From Methanospirillum lacunae (GTDB taxonomy: Archaea; Halobacteriota; Methanomicrobia; Methanomicrobiales; Methanospirillaceae), in assembly GCF_046195335.1 (NCBI RefSeq), contig NZ_CP176093.1: a stretch of 64,000 bases of DNA, one strand, 5' to 3'. The notes under the pieces are model-generated. The model was not told the origin of the DNA and did no database searches. It worked only from the letters and a program-made list of their open reading frames with translations. Below, in pieces: positions 9,281-19,614 of the stretch. Each line of letters starts with the position of its first letter. Within the stretch, counting starts at the first letter, position 1. Both the position numbers and the translations under genes were made by a program.

Positions 9281-11230
9281 ATGGATGATGGCAGACCTGA
9301 TCCAGATCTCCTTCTCTCTCAAATTCAAAAAGAAGAAAAGAAGGAAACAACCGGGAAATTAAAAATTTTTCTTGGTTACGCTGCAGGAGTAGGAAAAACC
9401 TACGGAATGCTCAAAGCAGCTCATGACCGCCTTGCTGAGGGTATCGATGTCAGAATCGGGTATGTTGAGACGCATGGGAGATCAGAGACAGATGCTTTAC
9501 TGGATGGCCTTCCCATCATTGACAGGGTAGCAGTTCAATACAAGTCAACCATCCTGTACGAAATGGATATCGATGCCATTTTAGCATTACATCCCGCTCT
9601 TGTTTTAGTTGACGAACTTGCCCATACCAATCCTCCTACTTTCAGACATACAAAACGATACCAGGATGTTGAAGAACTTCTTGCTGCGGGAATTGATGTT
9701 TATACCACTCTAAATATTCAACATGTAGAAAGTTTACGGGATGTTGTTGCCAAAATAACCTCAATCGTTGTTCATGAAACTGTTCCGGATCGAATAATAG
9801 ACCTTGCCGATGAGATAGAACTGATGGATATTCCACCTGCTGAGCTGCAGTCCAGGCTTGCAGAAGGGAAGGTCTATGTCCCAGATATGGCTTCCCGTGC
9901 GATAGAACAGTTTTTTAATGAAGGAAATCTTTTTGCACTTCGTGAACTCTCTCTTCGCAAGACCGCAGACCGTGTTGATACCCAGATGTTTGAGTACATG
10001 CAGACCCGGTCTATTCCCGGGCCGTGGGCAACCTCAGAACATCTTCTCGTCTCAATCGGACCAAGTCCCCTCTCAGAAAAACTGGTCAGAACCACAAAAC
10101 GTCAGGCAGATCGTTTGAACACAGACTGGAGAGCAGTATATGTCGAAACACCGATGCATCATCGGTTATCTAATAAGTCCAGGGAACAGATCTGGAAGAC
10201 TGTAAAACTTGCAGAAAGTCTCGGTGGGAAGACAGAAACGATATTTGGACTTAATATCCCGGATACCCTGATTGAGTATGCTAAAAAGAATAATATTACA
10301 CGGATAGTCATCGGTAAAACGCTCAGGACACGATGGAAAGAAATCTTATTCGGATCTATCGTGGATCAGATGATCCACAAAAGCGGAGATATCGATGTAT
10401 ATGTAATCAGCAGTGGCGATAGGATCAAAGAAAACATTTCGTACTCCGATGAATCCATCCTTCCGGTAACCTTACCGGGAAAATATCTTGAAAGTCTGGT
10501 TCTTGTAAGTATTGTAACCATCTGCGGAGAACTTCTGAAAAATTACATCTCACAGACCAACCTCATCATGTTCTACCTGATGGTTGTTGTTATTGCAGCA
10601 TTCAGGCGGGGACTTAATCTCGCAATCTTTACATCGATCATCGGTGTTCTGATGTTTGATTTCTTTTTAGTTCCACCATATTATACCTTCAGAGTATCAG
10701 ATACCCAGTATATTATCACCTTCTTTGGAATGATCCTGGTCGGAATTGTCGTCAGTATTCTTATTTCAAAGGCTCAGGATTATGCAAAATCAGCACATCA
10801 CAGAGAGGAAGAAAATGCTGCATTATACCGGCTTGCAAAAAACCTGACAGGTGCATCAGATATTAAATCTGTACTCTCTGCTGTAATTCTCAAGATAGAA
10901 GAGAACTTTAACTGGCAGGCTGTAATCCTCATGCCCGAATCTAAAACTCTGGTAGTCAAAGGGTCTTCCCATGCATTACACATCACTGATGATGAAATAT
11001 CTATAGCGCAATGGGCTTTTTCAAAAAATGCCATTGTCGGGTATGACACAGATACTCTTCATGCATCCCGGCTCCGGTTTATCCCAATACGAAGCAGAAA
11101 AAAAGTGCTTGGGGTTCTTGGTGTTAAACCCGATGAAGTGGAAGGTGTCATTTCTCCTGATGAAGGAAGAATGCTTGAATTATTCACCGATCTGACTGGA
11201 CTGGCTATTGAACGGTTTGAAAAAGGATAA
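9281..11230 (+). CDS. kdpD: KdpD-type sensor lacking the histidine kinase domains
   Basis: A 649-aa protein with the KdpD N-terminal domain (Walker A GYAAGVGKT near residue 35, Walker B LVDELAH near 110) and a USP-like domain (about 250-375). Next come a four-helix membrane domain of the DUF4118 type (about 405-500) and a GAF domain (about 515-645). It ends at GLAIERFEKG, where bacterial KdpD would continue into HisKA and ATPase domains of about 230 residues. No KdpE response regulator is nearby. It therefore cannot phosphorylate a partner by itself. It may modulate the pump directly, or bind a ligand such as cyclic di-AMP, as the USP domain of some bacterial KdpD proteins does; both are inference. 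Only 4 bases separate it from kdpB. Confidence 0.93.
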   Translation: MDDGRPDPDLLLSQIQKEEKKETTGKLKIFLGYAAGVGKTYGMLKAAHDRLAEGIDVRIGYVETHGRSETDALLDGLPIIDRVAVQYKSTILYEMDIDAILALHPALVLVDELAHTNPPTFRHTKRYQDVEELLAAGIDVYTTLNIQHVESLRDVVAKITSIVVHETVPDRIIDLADEIELMDIPPAELQSRLAEGKVYVPDMASRAIEQFFNEGNLFALRELSLRKTADRVDTQMFEYMQTRSIPGPWATSEHLLVSIGPSPLSEKLVRTTKRQADRLNTDWRAVYVETPMHHRLSNKSREQIWKTVKLAESLGGKTETIFGLNIPDTLIEYAKKNNITRIVIGKTLRTRWKEILFGSIVDQMIHKSGDIDVYVISSGDRIKENISYSDESILPVTLPGKYLESLVLVSIVTICGELLKNYISQTNLIMFYLMVVVIAAFRRGLNLAIFTSIIGVLMFDFFLVPPYYTFRVSDTQYIITFFGMILVGIVVSILISKAQDYAKSAHHREEENAALYRLAKNLTGASDIKSVLSAVILKIEENFNWQAVILMPESKTLVVKGSSHALHITDDEISIAQWAFSKNAIVGYDTDTLHASRLRFIPIRSRKKVLGVLGVKPDEVEGVISPDEGRMLELFTDLTGLAIERFEKG

Positions 11231-11243
11231 ACAATATCCCTTC

Positions 11244-11276
11244 CATTTTTTTATCAGATCAGGAATATTCTGATCT
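11244..11276. terminator. Bidirectional terminator between convergent kdpD and kup
   Basis: A T-run (11246-11252) is followed by the near-perfect palindrome AGATCAG-gaatatt-CTGATCT (11256-11276), in the 45-base gap between two genes facing each other. The position suits transcript ends from both sides. Confidence 0.5.
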
Positions 11277-13090
11277 CACATCTCAAGCCGTGTTACAACA
11301 CCATGAACCCGGTCAGGTGGCAGGCGGTAATACTGGACAAACGATGGTGAAAGCCGCTTGATCACAGCATATATCTTCCAGATAATATTGTTCGTGACGA
11401 TCTCTTCCATTCCGTAAAAAACCGTGGTCTCTTCTATCCCAACCTGCCTGATAATGGAAAGAAGATGAATGACCTGCATGTACCCATACTCTATAGAAAG
11501 AGACCGAAGTCCGGGCCTTATCTCCTTGAGATGCCAGCTCACACCATAGGCCTCTTCTTTTGGCCTGACAGAAATGATGACGTTGTCCTTGTAGATTATC
11601 CCATGAATAAACATCGTCCGGGTCATATATGCCGGAATATGATCCATCGACTGGGCGAAAAAGACTGCAGTACCTGGTAATTTTGGATAATGGGTGTACC
11701 GGTCCTCAAACTTTTTCATAAATACCCCGTTATCCATCGGGTTGAGACCCCGGTACAAAACCTTCTGCCCTTCGGTAAAGATTACAAAGATAGAGAACGG
11801 GATTGCCGCAATAACAAGTGACCAGTATCCTCCTACCGGAATCTTATGCAGAAGTGAGAGGAAGAAGATCAGGTCTACACAGGTTACAAATATTGAGAGG
11901 ATAACCGGTAAAAACTGGCGTCTGTACAGGAATATGGTACTCATCATCACCCCGGTAATCAGCATCGTTCCGCTGACTGCAATCCCGTATGCAGCCGCAA
12001 GCCTTTCTGATGAGCCGAAGATAACGAGCATGAAAATGACAGCAATACATAATCCCCAGTTTACAATGTTGATATAGATCTGAGTTCGCAGTTCTGATGA
12101 GGTATAGTCTATTGGAAGTCTTGGAAGGAGATGAGTATTGATAGCCTGGTAAATAACAGAGAAGATTCCGCTTATGACTGCCTGGGATGCAATCACTGTT
12201 GCCATCACTGTCAGGAACAGGAACGGAATATACAATATTGCTGCTTCACTTATAATCAACCCAAAAAACGGGTTATCAACCGGGCCGTTTCTGATGAGAA
12301 AGGCCCCCTGACCAAGATATACCAGGGTCAAAGCAACAAGAACAATAAGCCATGCCCATCGAATCGGTTCTCTCCCGAGGTGACCCATATCTGCAAACAA
12401 TGCTTCTCCTCCGGTTGCACAGAGAATTATGAGCGAAAGAGAAAGGAACGCTTTGTCAGGATCCTGCATTATAAACAGGAGTGCATGTGTGGGACTGAGT
12501 GCAAGGAGGATCTCTGGTGTCCGGATAATAGATATTAAACCAAAAACAGCAAGAGATACAAACCAGATGATCATGACCGGCCCAAATGTTTTTCCTACTT
12601 TATCGGTACCTCGTTTTTGAAACCAGAATAATCCAATCGATATGAGGATGGCAAGCATTACGAGCGTTCCCTCTGATATCCCTGCCCAGCCCGGAATGAG
12701 TTTGATACCCTCAACAGCAGAGAGAATACTAATCGCCGGAGTGATGACGCAGTCTCCTATCATCAGAGAGACTCCGGCAAAAGTAATGATCGTAACAGCA
12801 AGAATACCAAACTTGCTCTTGACCATTGGCAGAAGAAGTTCCTTGAGCACAATGGTTCCACCTTCACCATTACTGGAGAGACGCATCGCAAGAATAGCAT
12901 ATTGTAATGATACAAGGATAATCAAGGTCCAGAATATCAGGGATATCGTACCAAAGATATGACTTGTCGTTGGCTTTACAACAAGGTAGAGAGAAGCGAG
13001 AGTGTATATTGGACTTGTTCCGATATCTCCGAAGACCAGACCGATTGATTTTAATATTGAGGGAAGAGGAGGTGGTTGTATCATATCCAC
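11276..13090 (-). CDS. kup: Kup-family potassium uptake permease
   Basis: A 604-aa integral membrane protein. Near the N terminus it carries the Kup signature SIGLVFGDIGTSPIYTLA, and further along GEGG and GGEALFADMGHLG. About twelve hydrophobic segments precede a soluble C-terminal region of about 150 residues. Kup proteins import K+ with a proton and are usually constitutive, complementing the high-affinity Kdp pump. It converges on the kdp operon, so this locus groups two K+ importers of different type. The length is close to the usual 600-630 aa. The ATG at 13090 is followed two codons later by a second ATG, so the exact start is uncertain by two residues. Confidence 0.95.
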   Translation of the reverse strand: MDMIQPPPLPSILKSIGLVFGDIGTSPIYTLASLYLVVKPTTSHIFGTISLIFWTLIILVSLQYAILAMRLSSNGEGGTIVLKELLLPMVKSKFGILAVTIITFAGVSLMIGDCVITPAISILSAVEGIKLIPGWAGISEGTLVMLAILISIGLFWFQKRGTDKVGKTFGPVMIIWFVSLAVFGLISIIRTPEILLALSPTHALLFIMQDPDKAFLSLSLIILCATGGEALFADMGHLGREPIRWAWLIVLVALTLVYLGQGAFLIRNGPVDNPFFGLIISEAAILYIPFLFLTVMATVIASQAVISGIFSVIYQAINTHLLPRLPIDYTSSELRTQIYINIVNWGLCIAVIFMLVIFGSSERLAAAYGIAVSGTMLITGVMMSTIFLYRRQFLPVILSIFVTCVDLIFFLSLLHKIPVGGYWSLVIAAIPFSIFVIFTEGQKVLYRGLNPMDNGVFMKKFEDRYTHYPKLPGTAVFFAQSMDHIPAYMTRTMFIHGIIYKDNVIISVRPKEEAYGVSWHLKEIRPGLRSLSIEYGYMQVIHLLSIIRQVGIEETTVFYGMEEIVTNNIIWKIYAVIKRLSPSFVQYYRLPPDRVHGVVTRLEM

Positions 13091-13180
13091 CTCAGTATTT
13101 CAATCTATAGAATAAATGGACTCTGGTTTCAGACACTGATTATTACCACATACTTATAATATTACCACAATTCAGGAGTA

Positions 13181-13873
13181 TCATGTCTGAATTCTTATGA
13201 TCAACTGGATCGCCGAAGTTTTGTCCCACACAACTTCTTTAATCCAAAGATCAGCAATCTGGTTTTTTGATTCCCTTATTCCAAATTTCAGATCAGAAAG
13301 TTCAATCATTGCCCCTTCTCTGGCTTTCATGATGCCTGATCGGATCATCTCATAATTATCAGGACTAAACAAGTGTATCCAGAAATCTACAGATCCCGGC
13401 TGTGAATCACCGGTAATCAGATCCAATCCTGCCGGATTGATATATCGGACATCTTCACCCGTGATGATTATGATGGAAAGGGGCGAGGATTCCACAATGG
13501 CCTGGAACTTATCTTTACTAATCTGAAGAAACGACACCCTTCTTTTATTACTCCAGATAAGAGACGCAAGAACGATGAGGAGCAGACAGAAGAAACTCCG
13601 GTTTACCAGAGCATAAAATTCTGACATGTCCCGGGGTGAGAAGAAAAAACTGACTATTATAAAAAGGATGGAAATCCCGGTCACTACAAAGGGGCTATAC
13701 TGCCATCGAAGATACAGGGTCATGACGAGCGGGATAAAATAGAGTATCCATGTCATCAATCCAAGTGGAGTTGAAATATCAGAATAGAATACAAGGAGCA
13801 GGATAATTCCGATGAGTGATATTATCTGAACCGGATTTTCTTCAGGTGAGCGTATGTCAAAAAGTGCAGCCAT
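13181..13873 (-). CDS. Membrane protein with a C-terminal PAS domain, no output domain
   Basis: I place the start at the ATG at 13873, because AAGGA lies about 7 bases upstream and the longer form adds only a polar leader. The 230-aa protein has four or five hydrophobic helices (about residues 15-115) and then a PAS-like domain (KFQAIVESSPLSIIII and on). It stops near the end of that domain, without kinase, HTH or cyclase. It may be a membrane sensor acting through protein contact, or a shortened histidine kinase. The next gene downstream on this strand is kup, 90 bases beyond its stop; the potassium locus may be coincidental. Confident as a gene, unsure of its role. Confidence 0.75.
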   Translation of the reverse strand: MAALFDIRSPEENPVQIISLIGIILLLVFYSDISTPLGLMTWILYFIPLVMTLYLRWQYSPFVVTGISILFIIVSFFFSPRDMSEFYALVNRSFFCLLLIVLASLIWSNKRRVSFLQISKDKFQAIVESSPLSIIIITGEDVRYINPAGLDLITGDSQPGSVDFWIHLFSPDNYEMIRSGIMKAREGAMIELSDLKFGIRESKNQIADLWIKEVVWDKTSAIQLIIRIQT

Positions 13874-14002
13874 GATATATCCTTGATCAATGCGGATATA
13901 TCTCTGGTGGTCTTTCAATCATGAACTCTGAAAAATATTCTGGTGAAAGATGAAATTTTTTACCAAATACGTCATGAATGAGATAATTTTCGGTTTGGAT
14001 TT

Positions 14003-16177
14003 TTAAAACTTATCAGGAAGTTCGAAGGATCCAGTGGGAAGAGAATCTTGATCCTTTTGATCAGAAATTTCACGTAAAACTCCGATTATTTGTGTAACAT
14101 TTCTATTATTATCAGCAATGAGTGAAATACAAACATCTCCATTTATAAGATTACCACTTCGATGTCTGTAGATTGTTGAAATCCTTATATTTCGAGCAGA
14201 TTCATCACCGCCTTGAAATTTTATTATCTGTTCTTTAATTTTTAGGATATGGGTATCATCTTTAGATAAGTAATTCATAGAATACAATTCATCTAATGTT
14301 CGACCTAAGATCTCATTCGGATTATATCCACGCAAATTCAGGATATATGGGCTTATGTATGTTACCTTATGCGTAGTAAGATCGAAAGTCCAGAAGACAT
14401 CGCCCATATTATTAAAAATAAGTTTGAATTGGGCTTCATTATCGGCAAGTACCTGATTGAGAATCTTTTTATCTGTAATATCTCTTGATATTCCGATGAT
14501 CTCCACTGCACCGGTCTCTTCATCTCTTGAAGTATGGGAATTAATTTCTGTCCACAAAAAAGTTCCATTTTTTGTGAGGATTTTCAATTCATTCGTATAA
14601 TATTGTTTACTATCATTTTCAAGATATAACGCATACCGGCGTGAACATTCCGAAATAAAAAAATCTACCATATCAGGTGAAATAATGTCTTCTAACTCCA
14701 TTTGATAGAGTTCAGATGGAGTCCAGCCAAGTAATTTTGTGACAGACGGACTGATATACCTGAGAGTACGATACACTGGATCCAATATCCAAACAACATC
14801 CTTGACCGATTCAGCCAGCAGTTTATAGTGCTGTTCACTTCTTCTTAATTTCTTTAAAATTTCCAGATGCAAGGAAATGTCTCTGCAGACCCCAAGAATC
14901 TGTATGATTTCACCGGTAGAGTTTTTTACAAAAGATATTGCAGCTTCAGTCGGAATTACTGTTCCATCAATCCCGGAATAATATATTCGAAGCCGGCAGT
15001 AGGATGGATTTCTTCCATCCATGTGAGACCTCATGAAATATGGTAATTTAACTGTTATTCGAAGATACGATTCAGGTGTAATAATCTCCTGGATTTTCTT
15101 TTTTATTACAATCTCAGGAGATAATCCAATAAGACGTTTTATCGATGGACTAATATAAGTAAATGAAAATGTAACCGGATCAAGTGTCCATATTACATCC
15201 TGGGTATTATCAGCAAGCAAACGGTACAATTTTTCACTTGTACGTATTTTTTCCTCAGTCCTCTTTTGTTCACTGATATCCCTGGTCAAAATAAGCAGAC
15301 AATCGCGATTTGGAAGATGAATGATACATGCTGAACAGGATACATCAATTAATTCTCCAGATTTTCTCCGTACACGTAATTCATACCGGTGTTCTGCCAA
15401 CTGACTTTGAATAATTTTCTGAGTTATGATTGTATGGTAGCCAGGAGATTCAAAAAGATCAAGATCAACAGGAGTTTTACCGATAATTTCATGCAATGGG
15501 TACCCGATTATCCGGCAGTAGGATGGATTAGCTTCAAGAATTTCACCGGTTTCAATATCTCTCATTACCACTCCGTCAGGAGAGGCACGAAATGCGAAAA
15601 TATATTTCTCCTGGGCAATTTTAAGTTCTATTTCAGCTCTTTTTTTATCAGTAATATCTGTACAGATTATCGCTATCTGATTCGGAGCCGCAAGAAGAGA
15701 AAATCCAAGGAGGGTTATCTCAAACCAGGATCCATTATCATCCTGCAGAGTTACCTTCTCTGATTTTTCATAGGTAAATGAATTGATCGTTTTGATAAAA
15801 TCACGATGCAATAACAGAGGAAATTTTAGAACCCTGATATCTTTTCCGATACATTCCTGCAAAGAAGTTTTAAAATGACGGGCGGCTGATTCATTGAGAT
15901 ATTGAACTGATAATTGGGGATTGACAATAAAAATAAAATCTGTACTGATATCAATGAGCCCGTATTCAGGTATTTTTTTTACCAACAGATACTTTTTTGC
16001 CCTTCCTACATCCAGTTTCCTAACCTTTCCAAGCATTTCCAGTGAATCCATATGGCGGGCAACAGCATGACGGTTAATCCCCGTATGTAAAGCTATAGTT
16101 GATATGGATATACAGAAATTTTCCCTATCCAAAACACGAAGAATACTGGTACGTTCTTCTTCTATCTTCTTATCCAT
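14003..16177 (-). CDS. HTH and multi-PAS one-component sensor-regulator
   Basis: A 724-aa soluble protein. Residues 1-70 form a winged-helix-like domain (ISTIALHTGINRHAVARHMDSLEMLGKVRKL). Five PAS domains follow, with recurrent boundaries such as ITDKKRAE, ISEQKRTEE, ISLHLEI, ITDKKIL and a final ISDQKD. There is no transmembrane segment and no kinase or phosphoacceptor domain. This architecture suggests a DNA-binding regulator that senses ligands or redox state through PAS domains, perhaps taking the place of a two-component system. The target promoters are unknown. It is followed by the membrane PAS gene on the same strand about 130 bases on, and both could belong to one signalling group. 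Confidence 0.85.
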   Translation of the reverse strand: MDKKIEEERTSILRVLDRENFCISISTIALHTGINRHAVARHMDSLEMLGKVRKLDVGRAKKYLLVKKIPEYGLIDISTDFIFIVNPQLSVQYLNESAARHFKTSLQECIGKDIRVLKFPLLLHRDFIKTINSFTYEKSEKVTLQDDNGSWFEITLLGFSLLAAPNQIAIICTDITDKKRAEIELKIAQEKYIFAFRASPDGVVMRDIETGEILEANPSYCRIIGYPLHEIIGKTPVDLDLFESPGYHTIITQKIIQSQLAEHRYELRVRRKSGELIDVSCSACIIHLPNRDCLLILTRDISEQKRTEEKIRTSEKLYRLLADNTQDVIWTLDPVTFSFTYISPSIKRLIGLSPEIVIKKKIQEIITPESYLRITVKLPYFMRSHMDGRNPSYCRLRIYYSGIDGTVIPTEAAISFVKNSTGEIIQILGVCRDISLHLEILKKLRRSEQHYKLLAESVKDVVWILDPVYRTLRYISPSVTKLLGWTPSELYQMELEDIISPDMVDFFISECSRRYALYLENDSKQYYTNELKILTKNGTFLWTEINSHTSRDEETGAVEIIGISRDITDKKILNQVLADNEAQFKLIFNNMGDVFWTFDLTTHKVTYISPYILNLRGYNPNEILGRTLDELYSMNYLSKDDTHILKIKEQIIKFQGGDESARNIRISTIYRHRSGNLINGDVCISLIADNNRNVTQIIGVLREISDQKDQDSLPTGSFELPDKF

Positions 16178-16437
16178 GAAACCATTCGGTGATGTGAAGG
16201 GTAATTGTTCTTTTTCCTATTTTTCAAGACACAGACCGTGGTGTATAGATAGATAATAGAGGACTGGATAGTATAAATGATAAATTCAAAAAGATTTACA
16301 ATTATAACCTTATCATTGTAAGATCAAAGAGGATGAGTGAAAAGTCTTATCATCCGGAAATACTCATAAATCCAAATATCCTCATCTCTCAATACACCTC
16401 AGTCAATACAGCAGATATTTTTGAGAATTCCCGATCC

Positions 16438-19400
16438 TTATTCAACCTTGAACTTGGTCATTTCCTCGGAGATATTCTCAACGATACCTACAACTCCATT
16501 GATAATACGTCCAACTTCATCGATTGATGCACTAGCCTCTTCTGTTGCAGCAGCAGCATCCCCAGCCTCATGTGAGGTATTTTGTATGAGATTTGATACT
16601 TCCTGGATACTGGCTGTCACTTCTTCAACAGATGCAGCCTGTTCTTCTGAAGCCGACGCCACTTCAACAGTATTCCGGTTAATATTCTCGATAGTATCTG
16701 CTATTTTATTAAAGGCATTCAGAGTTTGTTCTAATGCTACACTTCCATCCTGAACAGCCTGGTTTGATTTACCCATGGCTTGTGTTGCCAGTTTTGCTTT
16801 GGTCTGAAGAGCCGCAATCATATCCTCAATATTTTCTGCAGATCTTCGTGAATCCTGGGCAAGTGATTTCACTTCAGCAGCAACCACAGCAAACCCTCTG
16901 CCTGCTTCACCAGCCCGGGCTGCCTCTATTGCTGCATTGAGGGCTAACAGATTAGTCTGGTTTGCAATATCCGATATTAACCTGACAATCTTTCCAATCT
17001 CATCCATTTGGGTATTAATCCCAGTAACAATAGTATCAACTTCCCGGGCTGAATGAGTGATATCTTCCATCGCCTTTTCTGACTGATGTGCAAGATTTAT
17101 CCCGTCTTTTGCCAAACTGTTTGCCTGATCAGATGCAACGGATACTGATTCGGCTTTTTGTGACACAGCACTCACCGTCACATTCAGGTCTTCCATCGCC
17201 TTGAGAACCTGTATCATTCCATCTCCACCCTGATCAGCATTCTGACTAACCTTTCCGGTATTTACGGCGATTTGCTGAGCTCCGGTCACTACTTCTGCTA
17301 CACTTATGTGTGCTTCTTCAGCGTTGTTAGTCAGGTCATTGAGATTTTTATTAATAAGACTGATTACATCACATATGCTCTCTCCAATTTTATTTAGAGC
17401 ATTTTTAAACTGAATCCAGTCTCCTTTGACATCAAGGGAAGAAGAGAACCTGACAGTGAAATCATAGGATGCATAATTTTCACACACATTAAGGGATTCA
17501 TTGATAGGCAGAATTATACTCTCAAGAGTTCTGTTTAATCCTTCGACGATCTTCCTGAACTCTCCATGATGCCGCTCAATATTTGCCCGAGTCTTCAGGT
17601 TTCCATTAGTAGCATCATTTGCAAGATTATCTGTGTCATGAATGAGATTCTGAAGAGCATTGATGAGGGTAGAAATACTTGAATTGATCTCTTCAAACAT
17701 CCCTTTTGCTTTCTCTGAATACTTATCAGACTCAGTCATTTTCATATTCAGATCAAAGTTTCCTTCACTTAATCTCACAATATTTTCTGAAAGACGAGCC
17801 ACCTCTTTTTGTAAGAATTCTATCATCCTGATCTGTTCAGTAAGATCCTGAACAGTCTCAACATAGCCGACTGTTTCTCCACTGGCATTTACAACCGGAG
17901 CCGTAGTCTGCTTGTTAGAAGCGCCCATCCAATCAAAGAATGTCTCATTCTTTCCAGTTGTTCTGAGCTGATGAATTCCGCATTCACTAGTTTTACATAT
18001 GTTGGCATTAGCAATTGAGCAGGGTTTTCCATAAGCAGATTTTCTATCCTGAATGACCCGGTTATTGTGAAGAATCGTTTCAAACGGTTTATTCATATAC
18101 GTCCAGTTCATATCCATATCAGTGACGTGAATTGGAAGTGGCACAGCATCAAGAATAGATTCATAATATGCAATGAGGTTTCTCTGCTCGGTAAGGTCAG
18201 AGAAAATTTCAAGGAACTTGACAACTTCCCCTTTTTTGTCCACTATCGGGATATAGACATATTGAAGATGCCTGATTCCTACAGGAGTATCAGCAATTAC
18301 TTTTCCAAATACGGGTTTTTTTGTCTGTAAACCCTCACTAATTGTTCCTCCATCCCGCTCAAGAACTTTAAGATCGTTGAGTTTCATCCGGATACTTTCT
18401 TCATACGTATATCCCATAATTCTGGAGAAAGCAGGATTGACATTTGTAATTTTTAAATCAGGAGTAACGGTTATGATTGCATGAGGATTTTCATAAATAA
18501 AGGTTTCAATCTCCTCAACATATGCAACCTGATCAGATACATCAAGATACATTGCAACAACGGTAATTACAGCATTATTAACGTCTAATACCGGGATGTA
18601 TGTAAAGTCCAGGGTTTTAACAGCCCATCCGAAATCTACTACCAATCTTCCTTTGGAAGACTTTTTTGAAGAAATAATTTCCTTTAATGTCAGACCTTCA
18701 CGATTCAGAATATTGAACTCATAAATGTTCATTGTGAGTAATTTTTCTTCAGATATTTTGGATATATTCTGAAAAGCCTTATTCACGTTTAGAATTTTTC
18801 CGGATGTGTCCATTGAAAAAATGGATGCAGGATTCTCATCAATTAAAGAATTAGATTCGTTTATTTTTTCAACTAGTTCGGTGAAATCTGCAAGAATATC
18901 GTAAATTTTGATTACTTCTCCATCTTGATCGAAGACTGGAAGATAGGAGTAATTCATGTTCTTTATGCCATTTGGAAATTCCACTACGATTTTGCCGGTT
19001 ACTAACTTTTTCTTTTGGATGGCATCCTGGACCGTCGGTCCATCACGTTGAATTATATTAAAATCCTTTAATTCCCGTCCGATCCAATCTAACGATTTGT
19101 ATCCGGATATATGAGAAAATGCTTTATTAACATCAGTAATAGTCAAATCCGGGTTCAGAGAGATGATAGCATGTGGGTTTAGAGAAATGAGAGTTTCATT
19201 TTCTTCGATCCTTACCTGACCGGTCATATCTGCTATCGTACATATGAGACATTGTTTACCTTCGTACTCAATCTCTGAAAGTGTAACTTTTGCAGTAAAT
19301 ATAACTCCACTCAAAGTTTGATGATCATAATAAAACATACATGAGCCATGTTCATGAGCTTTTTCGATATATCGAATACTTTCAGTAGAAGAATCTTTAC

Positions 19401-19614
19401 CATTTCTTTGTTTTAGCGGAGAAAGAATGGCCGGAGGTTTTCCGATTACATCATTCCTGCTTGCAGCACCAAATATCTGAAGCGTTGCCTTATTGCAATC
19501 AATAAACGTTCCATCTGGATCAACTATGAGTGTTGCAACAGGAATCGAATCTATAATTCTCTGAAGCGAGGAACAGTCCTGAGATCCGATAATAGTGTTA
19601 TTATTAGTAAACAT
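16438..19614 (-). CDS. Soluble methyl-accepting chemotaxis protein with multiple PAS domains
   Basis: About 1058 aa from the ATG at 19614; an in-frame GTG at 19644 is possible and neither start has a clear ribosome-binding site. The N-terminal 600 residues hold about five PAS domains; four share a pattern like NPHAIISLNPDLTITDVNKAF, and the last has a CKTSECG segment. A linker with HAMP-like helices (about 640-760) leads to the receptor signalling domain with the hairpin tip QTNLLALNAAIEAARAGEAGRGFAVVA, which contacts CheA and CheW. There is no membrane segment, so it senses an intracellular cue. No che genes are in the window; it must use a CheA system elsewhere. The last residues, KFKVE, lack the CheR-tethering pentapeptide. 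Confidence 0.92.
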   Translation of the reverse strand: MFTNNNTIIGSQDCSSLQRIIDSIPVATLIVDPDGTFIDCNKATLQIFGAASRNDVIGKPPAILSPLKQRNGKDSSTESIRYIEKAHEHGSCMFYYDHQTLSGVIFTAKVTLSEIEYEGKQCLICTIADMTGQVRIEENETLISLNPHAIISLNPDLTITDVNKAFSHISGYKSLDWIGRELKDFNIIQRDGPTVQDAIQKKKLVTGKIVVEFPNGIKNMNYSYLPVFDQDGEVIKIYDILADFTELVEKINESNSLIDENPASIFSMDTSGKILNVNKAFQNISKISEEKLLTMNIYEFNILNREGLTLKEIISSKKSSKGRLVVDFGWAVKTLDFTYIPVLDVNNAVITVVAMYLDVSDQVAYVEEIETFIYENPHAIITVTPDLKITNVNPAFSRIMGYTYEESIRMKLNDLKVLERDGGTISEGLQTKKPVFGKVIADTPVGIRHLQYVYIPIVDKKGEVVKFLEIFSDLTEQRNLIAYYESILDAVPLPIHVTDMDMNWTYMNKPFETILHNNRVIQDRKSAYGKPCSIANANICKTSECGIHQLRTTGKNETFFDWMGASNKQTTAPVVNASGETVGYVETVQDLTEQIRMIEFLQKEVARLSENIVRLSEGNFDLNMKMTESDKYSEKAKGMFEEINSSISTLINALQNLIHDTDNLANDATNGNLKTRANIERHHGEFRKIVEGLNRTLESIILPINESLNVCENYASYDFTVRFSSSLDVKGDWIQFKNALNKIGESICDVISLINKNLNDLTNNAEEAHISVAEVVTGAQQIAVNTGKVSQNADQGGDGMIQVLKAMEDLNVTVSAVSQKAESVSVASDQANSLAKDGINLAHQSEKAMEDITHSAREVDTIVTGINTQMDEIGKIVRLISDIANQTNLLALNAAIEAARAGEAGRGFAVVAAEVKSLAQDSRRSAENIEDMIAALQTKAKLATQAMGKSNQAVQDGSVALEQTLNAFNKIADTIENINRNTVEVASASEEQAASVEEVTASIQEVSNLIQNTSHEAGDAAAATEEASASIDEVGRIINGVVGIVENISEEMTKFKVE

